Shown: piece by piece, positions 51,366-60,337 of the stretch
How the letters are laid out: each line of letters opens with the position of its first letter
How positions within the stretch are numbered: position 1 is the stretch's first letter
DNA from: Microbacterium oleivorans
GTDB taxonomy: Bacteria > Actinomycetota > Actinomycetes > Actinomycetales > Microbacteriaceae
DNA: 64,000 nt
Assembly: GCF_013389665.1 (NCBI RefSeq)
Contig: NZ_CP058316.1
Coordinates: 682,001-746,000 of the forward strand
Reading direction: 5' to 3'
Notes under the pieces: model-generated
Databases searched by the model: none
What the model was told of the DNA's origin: nothing
Seen by the model: only the letters and a program-made list of their open reading frames with translations
Program-made: the position numbers and the translations under genes

Positions 51366-54300
51366 GATGTCGACTGGTAGGCGCGGACCGTCACCGCACG
51401 CCACGGGCCGATGGGGTTTCCGCTCCAGCGGGAGCCGATCGGCACGGTCTCGCCACGCATGACCAGGGATGCCGGACCGACGGTCGCGTGCGCGCCGATC
51501 GTGGCCGCGGGCAGGATCACGCTGTGCGGCCCGAGCGTCGCGCCGGGTTCGAGGCGAACGGCATCCATGCTCATGATTCGATCATGGAAGAGGTGGGTCT
51601 GCACGACGCACCCCCGGTTCACGGTCGATCCGTCGCCGAGCTCGACCAGGTCCGGTTCGGGCAGCCAGTAGCTTTCGCACCAGACTCCGCGGCCGATACG
51701 GGCGCCGAGGGCGCGCAACCAGACGGCCAGGGCCGGCGTGCCGGTGGCGGCGCGCGCGAACCAGGGTGCCGCGACCATCTCGGTGAAGGTGTCCGACACC
51801 TCGGTGCGCCAGACGAACGACGACCACAGCGGCTGCTCGCCGGCGCGGATCGGGCCGACGATCACCCACTTCGCCGCGACGGTGATGCCTGCGGCGACGG
51901 CGCCGGCGGCGAGCATCACGATCCCCGACGACAGGAGGGCGACGAGGGGGCCGGCCCACGCCGTGAGGGCCGCGAGCGCGAACAGCACCAGCAGACCGAC
52001 CGCACAGGCCACCAGCACCGGCACGACCCGCCCGAGTTCCCACAGCGCGCGGGCCACGCGCAGGCGGGCGGGCGGGCGGTAGGTGCGGCTCTCGTCGGCG
52101 TCGGAGGCGAGGCGGCGGAGTCGCACGGCAGGAGACCCGAGCCAGGATGTTCCGGCCTTGGCCTTCGACGGCGCCGACGAGAGCACCGCCACCAGGCCGT
52201 CGCGGGGCACCCGGTGCCCCGGTGCGGCCATGCCGGAGTTGCCGAGGAAGGCGCGGCGACCGATCCGGACGGGCCCGATGCGCAACCAGCCTCCGTGCAG
52301 CTCGTAGGACGCGACCATCGTGTCGTCGGCGAGGAACGCACCGTCCTCGATGCGCGTCATCGTCGGGATCAGCAGCACCGTCGACGCCTCGACGTCGCGC
52401 CCGACCCGGGCGCCCAGCACCCGGAGCCACACCGGGGTCGCCAGGCTCGAGTAGAGGGGGAAGAGCAGGGTGCGGGCCGAGTCGAGCAGCCGCTCGGTGG
52501 CCCAGGCCTGCCAGCCGATGCGGCTGCGGACGGGATGCGTGCCCTCGACGAGGCCGATCGCCAGCAGACGCACCAGCAGCACGACCGACGAGGCGAACAC
52601 GAGGCCGGTCACGATCGTCGCCGGCGCGAGCCAGAGGAAGGCTCCCCCGAGTGCCTCGGCGAGCGTCGACGCGCCGCGGACGCCCCGCGCGAGCACCAGA
52701 CCACCCACCGTGAACGAGGCGAGCGGCAGCAGTGCGAGCACGATCGCGCCGAGCGCGTACGCGAGCAGCCAGCGGCGCGGCGCGGGTGCCCGATCGGCGG
52801 GCCATCCCTCGGCCGCTCCGCCGACCCGCACGGCCGGCGAGCCCGCCCACGTCTGGTCGGCGCGCACGCGACCGAACACGGCGGACCCGGGCGCGATCTG
52901 GGCGCGTCGGCCGATCTTGGTGCCGGGGGCGAGGGTGCTGCGCGCACCGACGCTCGCCTCGGCGCCGATACGGATGCCGCCGATGCGCACGACGTCGCCG
53001 TCGATCCAGTAACCGCTGAGGTCGACCTCGGGCTCGATCGCCGCGCCTTCGCCGATCTCGAGCATGCCCGTGACGGGCGGAAGACTGTGCAGGTCGACGC
53101 CACGACCGATCTTCGCGCCGAGCGCTCGCGCGTAGTAGCCGACCCAGGGTGCCCCGGCGAGGCCGACCGCGTCGATCTGGTCGGCGACCTGTTCGGCGAG
53201 CCACAGGCGCAGGTGCACGGCGCCGCCGCGCGGATAGTCGCCGGGTCGGATGCCGGCCAGCAGGGCGCGGGCCGCGACCACGGCGATCGCCATCCGGCCG
53301 AACGGCGTCGCGAAGACGACGAGGCCGGCCACGAGCAGCGGCAGCGGCACCGCCGGCAGCACGTCGAAGCCCGGCATCGTCCGCAGGATCGCCGACGCGG
53401 TCAACAGGTAGAGCAACCAGCGCACCCCCGAGAGGATGAACAGCGGGATGCCGACGAGCGTCTGCAGCCACTGCGTGCGCCGCGGTGTGGGCTCGGGCCG
53501 GTGGTAGGTCGCCGCCGCATCGCCCGCGGGCAACGGGCCGAGCGCCCGAGCCATCGTGCCGAGCCGGGGGACGTCGTAGATGTCGGCGACCGAGAACTCC
53601 GGCACCCGCGCGCGGATGAGCGAGACCAGTTGCGCGGCTGCGAGCGAGCCGCCGCCGAGGTCGAAGAAGTCGGCTTTGGGCCCGGGCACCGGCATCCCGA
53701 GCACCGCCTGCCACTGCTCGGCCAGCCACGCCTCGGCCGGCGTGAGGTCGACGTTCGGGCTGTCGAGGTTCGGAAGGGGCCACGGCAGCGCAGCCCGGTC
53801 GACCTTGCCGCTGGTGCGCACCGGCAGGTCGTCGACCACGGCGAGGAGCGGGATCATCGGCGCGGGCAGGCGCTCGGCGAGCGCGGCACGGGCGGCGGGG
53901 CGGTCGAAGTCGGGCGGGGCCGCGAGGTATCCGACGAGGATCGGCACGCCGGCGTCGGTCGTGCGCACCGCCGCCGCTGCGCCGGAGACGCCCGGCAGCT
54001 CCTGGAGCGCTGCCTCCACCTCGCCGAGCTCGATGCGTCGACCGCCCACCTTGACCTGGTCGTCGGCGCGCCCCTGGAACAGCAGCCCGGCCGTCTCGTA
54101 GCGGACGAGATCTCCGGAGCGATAGGCGCGATCCCAGCCGAGCGAAGGCATGGGCGCGTATTTCTCGGCGTCCTTGGCGGGGTCGAGGTAGCGGGCGAGC
54201 CCGACGCCGCCGATGATGAGCTCGCCGACGTCGCCCTCGGCCACGGGAGAGCCGTCCGCGTCGACGACGGCGAGCGCCCATCCGTCGAGCGGCAGACCGA

Positions 54301-55306
54301 TCCGCACGGGCCCCTCGCCCGTCAACGGCGCGGCGCACGCCACCACGGTCGCCTCGGTGGGCCCGTAGGTGTTCCACACCTCGCGGTCGTCCGAGGCCAG
54401 GCGCGCGGCGAGTTCGGGCGGGCAGGCCTCGCCGCCGAAGATCAGCAGGCGGACGTTCTCGATGAGGGCAGCCGGCCACATCGCGGCGAGCGTCGGCACG
54501 GTGGACACGACGGTGATGCCCTGGCGCAGCAGCCACGGCGCGAGGTCCTCGCCCGAGCGAACGAGCGAGCGCGGCGCGGGCACCAGACAGGCGCCGTGCC
54601 GCCAGGCGAGCCACATCTCCTCGCACGACGCGTCGAAGGCCACCGACAGCCCCGCCAGCACCCGGTCGCCGGGGCCCAGTGGTGCGTCGGCGACGAACAG
54701 CCGCGCCTCGGCGTCGACGAATGCGGCGGCCGAACGGTGCGACACCGCCACGCCCTTGGGGACCCCCGTCGAACCCGAGGTGAAGATCACCCAGGCATCG
54801 TCGTCAGGCGTCGGCTGCGGCACGGTGACGAGCGCGTGCGTCGACGGGTGGGGCGCCTCACCGGCGAACAGCGCGCCCGCGGCATCCGCGGAGTCGTCGC
54901 CGTCGACGACCGCCGAGGGGACGAACTCCCCCGTACCGCCCACGATGCCCCGCACCCCGGCCTCGCCGAAGACGAGCCGTGCCCGCTCGTCGGGGTCGTC
55001 GACGTCGACGGGCACGTAGGCGGCTCCGGCGGCCAGGATGCCGAGGATCGACAGGTAGAGCTCCTTCGACCCCGAAGGCAGACGGACGCCCACCCGGTCG
55101 CCGCGGCGCACACCGCTCGCGTGCAGGCGAGCGGCGATGCGGCCGATGCGGGCCATCAGCTCGCGATAGCTCAGCGCCCCCGAACCGTCGTCGAGGGCCG
55201 AGGCCTCGGGATGGCGCGCGGTCGTCTCGCGCAGGATGTCGAGCAGGGTCCGCGGGGGCGGGGTCTGGTCGCGTCGGTCGAGGACGCGCTGCACCGGCTG
55301 CGGCAC
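51362..55306 (-). CDS. Pls/PosA-like single-module NRPS with membrane hexapeptide-repeat half
   Basis: This is a 1314-residue multidomain protein. The adenylation domain at about 20-510 carries A3 FTSGSTGVPKG at 175-185, A5 NTYGPTEA, A7 RSGDLVRY, A8 GRRIELGEVEAAL and A10 Lys501. The PCP domain at about 520-595 has Ser554 in DLGGGSLAA. Then there are several membrane segments (612-640, 655-690, 850-960, 1115-1175) alternating with left-handed beta-helix/acyltransferase-like hexapeptide repeats (IGEGAAIEPEVDLSG, LGPHSVILPAATIGAHATVG). No condensation or thioesterase domain is present. This layout matches Pls, the epsilon-poly-lysine synthetase. The amino acid substrate is unknown. It is coupled to the peptidase gene. 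Confidence 0.93.
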   Translation of the reverse strand: MPQPVQRVLDRRDQTPPPRTLLDILRETTARHPEASALDDGSGALSYRELMARIGRIAARLHASGVRRGDRVGVRLPSGSKELYLSILGILAAGAAYVPVDVDDPDERARLVFGEAGVRGIVGGTGEFVPSAVVDGDDSADAAGALFAGEAPHPSTHALVTVPQPTPDDDAWVIFTSGSTGVPKGVAVSHRSAAAFVDAEARLFVADAPLGPGDRVLAGLSVAFDASCEEMWLAWRHGACLVPAPRSLVRSGEDLAPWLLRQGITVVSTVPTLAAMWPAALIENVRLLIFGGEACPPELAARLASDDREVWNTYGPTEATVVACAAPLTGEGPVRIGLPLDGWALAVVDADGSPVAEGDVGELIIGGVGLARYLDPAKDAEKYAPMPSLGWDRAYRSGDLVRYETAGLLFQGRADDQVKVGGRRIELGEVEAALQELPGVSGAAAAVRTTDAGVPILVGYLAAPPDFDRPAARAALAERLPAPMIPLLAVVDDLPVRTSGKVDRAALPWPLPNLDSPNVDLTPAEAWLAEQWQAVLGMPVPGPKADFFDLGGGSLAAAQLVSLIRARVPEFSVADIYDVPRLGTMARALGPLPAGDAAATYHRPEPTPRRTQWLQTLVGIPLFILSGVRWLLYLLTASAILRTMPGFDVLPAVPLPLLVAGLVVFATPFGRMAIAVVAARALLAGIRPGDYPRGGAVHLRLWLAEQVADQIDAVGLAGAPWVGYYARALGAKIGRGVDLHSLPPVTGMLEIGEGAAIEPEVDLSGYWIDGDVVRIGGIRIGAEASVGARSTLAPGTKIGRRAQIAPGSAVFGRVRADQTWAGSPAVRVGGAAEGWPADRAPAPRRWLLAYALGAIVLALLPLASFTVGGLVLARGVRGASTLAEALGGAFLWLAPATIVTGLVFASSVVLLVRLLAIGLVEGTHPVRSRIGWQAWATERLLDSARTLLFPLYSSLATPVWLRVLGARVGRDVEASTVLLIPTMTRIEDGAFLADDTMVASYELHGGWLRIGPVRIGRRAFLGNSGMAAPGHRVPRDGLVAVLSSAPSKAKAGTSWLGSPAVRLRRLASDADESRTYRPPARLRVARALWELGRVVPVLVACAVGLLVLFALAALTAWAGPLVALLSSGIVMLAAGAVAAGITVAAKWVIVGPIRAGEQPLWSSFVWRTEVSDTFTEMVAAPWFARAATGTPALAVWLRALGARIGRGVWCESYWLPEPDLVELGDGSTVNRGCVVQTHLFHDRIMSMDAVRLEPGATLGPHSVILPAATIGAHATVGPASLVMRGETVPIGSRWSGNPIGPWRAVTVRAYQSTS

Positions 55307-55308
55307 CG

Positions 55309-55956
55309 TCAGGAGAGTCGCTGGATGAGCTGGGCCTTCGGCAGGCGGGAGTATCCGCTCAGGCCGGCCTCGCGGGCGCGTGCCCGCAGCTGCACGACCG
55401 TGAGGGTGTCGAGCGGAACGGCTGCGGTGTCGACGTCGCCGCCCCTGGCCTCGCCGGCGGGCGCTGCCTCGGGACGGGGGTCGACCTCGTCGGCACCGGG
55501 GGCGCCGAGTGCGGCCGCGAGCTCGTCGTCCGCCTCGCGGGACGCGCGTTCCGCACGCGCGGCGGCCTTCTCGGCTCGCGCGGCGACCTGGCGACGAGCC
55601 TTCGCCTCGGCCTTCCTGGCGGCCGCCTCGTCATCGGCACGGCGCGCCTCGATCTGCGCCTGCTCGGCCTCGGCCCGCAGACGCGCCTTCTCCGCGGCCC
55701 GCCGAACGGCCTTCGCCACCGCCTTCTCGAGCTGCTCGGCGGCGGCGCGAGCGCGCTTGGCGACCTTCTTCGGCGACGTGCGCACCGCCTTCTTCGACAC
55801 CGACGACGCCTCGCGAGCCTCATCGATCGGGCCGTCGAGGGGGCGGGCGATCTTCTTGGGGAGCTTCTTGCGGGTCTTCTTCGCGCTCTTGGCCGCGGCG
55901 GCGGCGTGCTCGACGGCTTCACGCGCGGCACGCTCGAGCTGGGGAGTCTTCGACAT
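55309..55956 (-). CDS. Rho N-terminal/SAP-like, Lys/Ala-rich coiled-coil protein
   Basis: This 215-residue protein starts MSKTPQLERAAREAVEH. Residues 1-150 are an extremely Ala/Lys/Arg/Glu-rich coil (AEKARLRAEAEQAQIEARRADDEAAARKAEAKARRQ), followed by an acidic linker. A C-terminal LTVVQLRARAREAGLSGYSRLPKAQLIQRL matches the Rho_N/SAP-type nucleic-acid-binding helix-extended-helix. It lies immediately upstream of the NRPS gene on the same strand (2-base gap) and is divergent from pstS. A histone-like or DNA/RNA-binding role is possible. Confidence 0.75.
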   Translation of the reverse strand: MSKTPQLERAAREAVEHAAAAAKSAKKTRKKLPKKIARPLDGPIDEAREASSVSKKAVRTSPKKVAKRARAAAEQLEKAVAKAVRRAAEKARLRAEAEQAQIEARRADDEAAARKAEAKARRQVAARAEKAAARAERASREADDELAAALGAPGADEVDPRPEAAPAGEARGGDVDTAAVPLDTLTVVQLRARAREAGLSGYSRLPKAQLIQRLS

Positions 55957-56032
55957 GGCGCTCACCGTAGTGCCTGCAGGTGAACGATTCGCGTGGGCCG
56001 GGCGCACGATCGGCCCCGGCCGCACGCAGGTC

Positions 56033-56054
56033 GTTCACCTGCTGTTCACCCCGA
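56033..56054 (+). promoter_or_regulatory. PHO box upstream of pstS
   Basis: There are two adjacent 11-bp direct repeats, GTTCACCTGCT (56033-56043) and GTTCACCCCGA (56044-56054), matching the GTTCACC-type PHO box of Streptomyces PhoP and RegX3. The site is 85 bases before the pstS start. A third copy in opposite orientation (55975-55985) faces the divergent SAP-like/NRPS genes, about 20 bases before their start. Confidence 0.75.
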
Positions 56055-56138
56055 CAGCGCACTCTCGTAAGGGACGGTCTCTACGGTCTCCACGTGCCCT
56101 GCACCAGGGGCAGTCCCTTATCCCGAAGGAATCACAGC

Positions 56139-57251
56139 GTGAAGCTTTCCCGTTTCGCCCAGATCGGCGCTCTCGGCGCCGTCGCCGCTCTCGCACTCAC
56201 CGCGTGCACCCCCGCCAACGAGCCCGCTCCGGACGGCGACGCCTCGGGTGACGCCTCGAGCCTCTCGGGCACGGTCAACGCGACCGGCGCCTCGTCGCAG
56301 GGTGCCGCGCAGCAGGCGTGGACCGCGGAGTTCCAGAACACCAACGGCGGCGTGACGATCAACTACCAGCCGACCGGTTCGGGCACCGGCCGCGAGAACT
56401 TCATCGCCGGCTCGAGCGAGTTCATCGGCTCCGACCGCGCGTTCAACGAGGAGGAGCTGGCCGCCGGCGAGTTCGGCAGTTGCGTCACCCCCGACATCGT
56501 CGAGATCCCGGCGTACATCTCGCCGGTCGCCGTCGTCTTCAACCTGCCGGGCGTCGAGACCCTGAACCTGACCCCCGACCTGATCGCGCAGATCTTCGAC
56601 GAGAAGATCGCCACGTGGAACGACCCGGCCATCGCCGCGCTGAACCCCGACGCCGAGCTCCCCGCCACCAACATCACGCCCGTCTACCGCGGCGACGCGT
56701 CGGGCACCACCGGCACCTTCACCGAGTACCTCGCTTCGGTCGCCCCCGAGGCGTGGCCCTACGAGGACGGCGACGAGTGGCCGGTCTCGACCACGCGCTC
56801 CGAGTCCGCTCAGCAGACCTCGGGTGTCGAGTCGGCCGTCGGTGCCGGCGAAGGCACGATCGGCTACATCGACGCATCGCGCGCCGGCGACTTCGGCTCC
56901 GTGGCCGTCGGTGTCGGCGAGGAGTTCGTCCCGTTCTCGGCTGAGGCCGCCGCCGAGCTCGTCGCATCGTCGCCGCTCGCCGAGGGCCGCGGCGAGGGCG
57001 ACCTGGTCTTCGAGGTCGACCCGGCCGCCGCTCCGGCCGGCGCCTACCCGATCGCGCTCGTGAGCTACCTGATCGCGTGCGAGCAGTACGAGGACGAGTC
57101 CACCGCCGACATCGTTCGCTCGTACTTCGAGTACGTCGCCAGCGAGGAGGGCCAGAACGCCGCCGCCGAGGCTGCAGGGTCGGCTCCCCTGTCGGCCGAC
57201 CTGCGCTCGCAGGTCGCCGACGCCGTCGCCCTGATCGGCACCGCTCAGTAA
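56139..57251 (+). CDS. pstS: Phosphate ABC transporter substrate-binding lipoprotein PstS
   Basis: This 370-residue lipoprotein starts at GTG 56139 behind GAAGGA. The signal peptide VKLSRFAQIGALGAVAALALTAC ends in lipobox LTAC (Cys23). Phosphate-binding signatures are GASSQGAAQQAW, QPTGSGTGRENFIAGSSEFIGSDRAFNEEE and YRGDASGTTGTFTEYL. It delivers phosphate to PstCA. Controlled by the PHO box before it and followed by a hairpin. Confidence 0.97.
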   Translation: MKLSRFAQIGALGAVAALALTACTPANEPAPDGDASGDASSLSGTVNATGASSQGAAQQAWTAEFQNTNGGVTINYQPTGSGTGRENFIAGSSEFIGSDRAFNEEELAAGEFGSCVTPDIVEIPAYISPVAVVFNLPGVETLNLTPDLIAQIFDEKIATWNDPAIAALNPDAELPATNITPVYRGDASGTTGTFTEYLASVAPEAWPYEDGDEWPVSTTRSESAQQTSGVESAVGAGEGTIGYIDASRAGDFGSVAVGVGEEFVPFSAEAAAELVASSPLAEGRGEGDLVFEVDPAAAPAGAYPIALVSYLIACEQYEDESTADIVRSYFEYVASEEGQNAAAEAAGSAPLSADLRSQVADAVALIGTAQ

Positions 57252-57263
57252 GTCACCCAGCGA

Positions 57264-57297
57264 GCCGGGTGGTGCCTCTTCGGGCGCCACCCGGCTT
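57264..57297 (+). terminator. pstS-pstC intergenic hairpin (attenuator)
   Basis: A 14-bp stem with a single G-U pair (57264-57277 with 57284-57297), loop TCTTCG, and no U-run. It probably lets PstS be made in excess over the permease, as often seen in pst operons. Confidence 0.65.
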
Positions 57298-57327
57298 CGC
57301 GCGGAGATACGAAACCCAGAGGAGAAG

Positions 57328-58296
57328 ATGACCACCTCAGCTCCACCGGCTGCCGAGACCTCGGCGCCGGCCACGACGAAGGCGAAGAAGCGTCCCGGTG
57401 ACGTCGCCTTCTCCGGTACCGCGTTGGGCGCCGGTATCGTCATCCTGGCGGTTCTCGCGGCCGTCACCTTCTTCCTCATCGCGCAGAGCATCCCCGCTCT
57501 GACAGCCGATCCGGAGGGCACCCAGTTCCTCAACGGGACGCCCTTCCTGCAGTACGTGTGGCCGTTCGTGTTCGGCACGATCTGGGCGTCGTTCATGGCG
57601 CTGCTCGTCGCCGCACCGCTGAGCATCGGCGTCGCGCTCTTCATCTCGCACTACGCACCGCGTCGCCTCGCCACGGTCATCGGCTACGTCGTCGATCTGC
57701 TCGCCGCGATCCCCTCCGTGGTCTACGGCCTCTGGGGCGCCCTCGTCTTCTCGCGCATCCTGCAGCCGTTCTACGTCGAGCTCAACGAGCGAGGCGGGTG
57801 GATCGTGGTGTTCTCGGGGCAGCCCTCCCCCACCGGTCGCACGATCCTCACGGCATCCCTCGTGCTCGCCGTGATGATCCTGCCGATCATGACCGCGATC
57901 TGCCGCGAGGTCTTCCTGCAGACGCCGAAGCTGCACGAGGAAGCCGCTCTCGCCCTCGGTGCGACGCGCTGGGAGATGATCCGCATGGCCGTCTTCCCGT
58001 TCGGGCGCGGCGGCATGGTCTCGGCCGCGATGCTCGCCCTCGGTCGCGCGCTCGGCGAGACGATGGCCGTGACCATGGTGCTCTCGGCCACCGGCATCGT
58101 CAGCTTCCAGGTGCTCACCTCGAGCAACCCCACCCCGATCCCCGCCAACATCGCGCTGAACTTCGGTGAGGCCTACGGCACCGGAACGAACGTGCTCATC
58201 GCGACCGGTCTGATCCTGTTCATCGTGACCTTCGCGGTCAACGCCATCGCCCGGTGGATCGTCAACCGCCGCGCAGAGTTCTCGGGAGCGAACTGA
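57328..58296 (+). CDS. pstC: Phosphate ABC permease PstC
   Basis: This 322-residue protein has six membrane segments (VILAVLAAVTFFLIAQ, FVFGTIWASFMALLVAAPLSIGVALFI, VVDLLAAIPSVVYGLWGALVF and later). The cytoplasmic EAA-like loop is EEAALALGATRWEMIRMAVFPFGRGG. It pairs with PstA to form the channel. Spacing after pstS is 76 bases with an attenuator-like hairpin, and the stop overlaps the pstA ATG. Confidence 0.96.
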   Translation: MTTSAPPAAETSAPATTKAKKRPGDVAFSGTALGAGIVILAVLAAVTFFLIAQSIPALTADPEGTQFLNGTPFLQYVWPFVFGTIWASFMALLVAAPLSIGVALFISHYAPRRLATVIGYVVDLLAAIPSVVYGLWGALVFSRILQPFYVELNERGGWIVVFSGQPSPTGRTILTASLVLAVMILPIMTAICREVFLQTPKLHEEAALALGATRWEMIRMAVFPFGRGGMVSAAMLALGRALGETMAVTMVLSATGIVSFQVLTSSNPTPIPANIALNFGEAYGTGTNVLIATGLILFIVTFAVNAIARWIVNRRAEFSGAN

Positions 58297-59402
58297 TGAC
58301 CACCACCGACGTTCGCCCGCCCCGCTCCTCCGACTCCACCGGCTCGGGCCGTTCCTCGCTCACCGCCGGCCGACTGCCGGTGTGGATGCCCTGGGCGCTG
58401 CTCGGTGTCAGCGCGCTGATCGCCGTCGTGCTCTTCACCGTGCTGAACCTCGGCAACGAGCTCGCGGATTTCAACATCGCCGGCGCGACCGCCGTCGCGG
58501 CCGTCGTCTTCGCCATCGGCCTGGTGACGCTCTCGGCGATCGTGGAGTCGCGGCGGCATGCCGTCAACCGCCTCGCGACCGTCGTGGTCAGCATCGCGTT
58601 CCTGATCGTGCTGCTCCCCCTCGTCTCGCTGCTGTGGACGGTCGTGGTCAACGGCCTCGCCCGTTTCGACGCCACCTTCTTCTCCTGGACGATGCGCAGC
58701 GTCGTCGGCGAGGGCGGCGGGGCGCTGCACGCCATCTGGGGCACCCTGCTGATCACCGGTGTCGCAGCGCTCATCTCGGTGCCGATCGGCCTGATGACCT
58801 CGATCTACCTCGTCGAGTACGGGCGCGGCCGGCTCGCGAAGGCCATCACGTTCTTCGTCGACGTGATGACCGGCATCCCCTCGATCGTGGCGGGTCTGTT
58901 CATCGTGGCGCTCGTGGCCCTGCTGCTCGGACCGGGCAACAACACCGGCCTGATGGGCGCGCTCGCCCTGTCGGTGCTGATGATCCCGGTCGTCGTGCGC
59001 TCGAGCGAGGAGATGCTGCGGCTCGTCCCGAACGAGCTGCGCGAAGCCTCGTACGCCCTCGGCGTGCCCAAGTGGCTGACGATCCTCAAGGTCGTGCTCC
59101 CCACGTCGATCGCCGGCATCACCACGGGCATCATGCTCTCGGTGTCGCGCGTCATCGGCGAGACCGCCCCGCTGCTGCTGACCGCCGGGTTCACGAACTC
59201 GCTGAACATGGATCTCACCTCGCAGCCGATGATGACGCTGCCGGTGTTCGTGTTCGATCAGTTCCAGAACCCGGGCACCAACATCGAGGCGGCCATGCAG
59301 CGCGCCTGGGCCGGTGCCCTCACCCTCATCATCATCGTCATGGTGCTCAACCTCGTCGCGCGCTTCGTCGCGAAGAGGTTCGCCCCCAAGTTCGGTCGCT
59401 GA
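58296..59402 (+). CDS. pstA: Phosphate ABC permease PstA
   Basis: This 368-residue protein starts at ATG 58296 (MTTTDVRPPRSSDSTGSG), with a cytoplasmic N-terminal arm of about 35 residues rich in Ser. Eight hydrophobic segments follow, two more than the minimum six, including the extra pair WMPWALLGVSALIAVVLFTVL and AAVVFAIGLVTLSAIV. The EAA-like loop is ELREASYALGVPKWLTILKVVLPT. It is linked to pstC by TGATG. Confidence 0.96.
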   Translation: MTTTDVRPPRSSDSTGSGRSSLTAGRLPVWMPWALLGVSALIAVVLFTVLNLGNELADFNIAGATAVAAVVFAIGLVTLSAIVESRRHAVNRLATVVVSIAFLIVLLPLVSLLWTVVVNGLARFDATFFSWTMRSVVGEGGGALHAIWGTLLITGVAALISVPIGLMTSIYLVEYGRGRLAKAITFFVDVMTGIPSIVAGLFIVALVALLLGPGNNTGLMGALALSVLMIPVVVRSSEEMLRLVPNELREASYALGVPKWLTILKVVLPTSIAGITTGIMLSVSRVIGETAPLLLTAGFTNSLNMDLTSQPMMTLPVFVFDQFQNPGTNIEAAMQRAWAGALTLIIIVMVLNLVARFVAKRFAPKFGR

Positions 59403-59437
59403 CCCGGCAACCCGAAGCCAGTTAGAGGAAACAACCC

Positions 59438-60217
59438 GTGTCAAAGAGCATCGAAGTCAACGACCTCAACGTCTACTACAGCGACTTCCTGGCCGTCGAA
59501 GGCGTCTCCCTCCACATCGAGCCGCGCAGCGTGACGGCCTTCATCGGCCCCTCGGGCTGCGGCAAGTCCACCTTCCTGCGCACCCTCAACCGCATGCACG
59601 AGGTCATTCCCGGCGGACGCGTCGAGGGCAGCGTGCTGCTCGACGGCGACGACCTGTACGGCCCCGGCGTCGACCCGGTGCTCGTGCGCCGCCAGATCGG
59701 CATGGTCTTCCAGCGGCCCAACCCGTTCCCGACCATGTCCATCCGCGAGAACGTGCTGGCGGGCGTCAAACTGAACAACAAGCGCATCTCGAAGTCCGAC
59801 GCCGACGCGCTCGTCGAGTCGTCGCTGCGCGGGGCGAACCTGTGGAACGAGGTCAAGGACCGTCTCGAGAAGCCGGGCTCCGGCCTCTCGGGCGGCCAGC
59901 AGCAGCGCCTCTGCATCGCCCGCGCGATCGCCGTCTCCCCCGACGTGCTCCTCATGGACGAGCCCTGCTCGGCCCTCGACCCGATCTCGACGTTCGCGAT
60001 CGAGGAGCTCATCCAGGAGCTCAAGCAGGAGTACACGATCGTGATCGTCACCCACAACATGCAGCAGGCCTCGCGCGTCTCCGACAAGACCGCGTTCTTC
60101 AACATCGCCGGCACCGGCAAGCCCGGAAAGCTCATCGAGTACGACGAGACCAAGTCGATCTTCACGACGCCGTCGGTCCAGGCCACCGAGGACTACGTCT
60201 CGGGACGCTTCGGATGA
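59438..60217 (+). CDS. pstB: Phosphate ABC transporter ATPase PstB
   Basis: This 259-residue ATPase starts at GTG 59438 behind AGAGGAAAC. It has Walker [13 protein letters not shown], the PstB-type insert with [19 protein letters not shown], signature [16 protein letters not shown], Walker [14 protein letters not shown] and H-loop [10 protein letters not shown]. It ends the pstSCAB operon; a hairpin follows. Confidence 0.97.
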   Translation: MSKSIEVNDLNVYYSDFLAVEGVSLHIEPRSVTAFIGPSGCGKSTFLRTLNRMHEVIPGGRVEGSVLLDGDDLYGPGVDPVLVRRQIGMVFQRPNPFPTMSIRENVLAGVKLNNKRISKSDADALVESSLRGANLWNEVKDRLEKPGSGLSGGQQQRLCIARAIAVSPDVLLMDEPCSALDPISTFAIEELIQELKQEYTIVIVTHNMQQASRVSDKTAFFNIAGTGKPGKLIEYDETKSIFTTPSVQATEDYVSGRFG

Positions 60218-60262
60218 TCCGTTCCCGCGTGCTCGTCATGCGGGATCAGGTGCACGACACGG

Positions 60263-60293
60263 CGCGCCGGTGTGAGCTTGCTCCACCGGCGCG
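60263..60293 (+). terminator. Hairpin after pstB
   Basis: A 10-bp perfect stem (60263-60272 with 60284-60293) lies 46 bases beyond the pstB stop. It is convergent with pabC, which ends at 60338. No U-run. Confidence 0.6.
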
Positions 60294-60337
60294 CGGTCGT
60301 TGCCGCTGCGACGTTTCGGCGTCGATGCGGGGCTGCG

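Noticed and set aside
51488..56251. Very long (1587-codon) open frame on the plus strand opposite the NRPS gene
   Set aside because: Composition is extreme (Arg/Gly/Glu/His-rich) with no domain and no ribosome-binding site. It mirrors the high-GC third-base pattern of the true gene on the minus strand.
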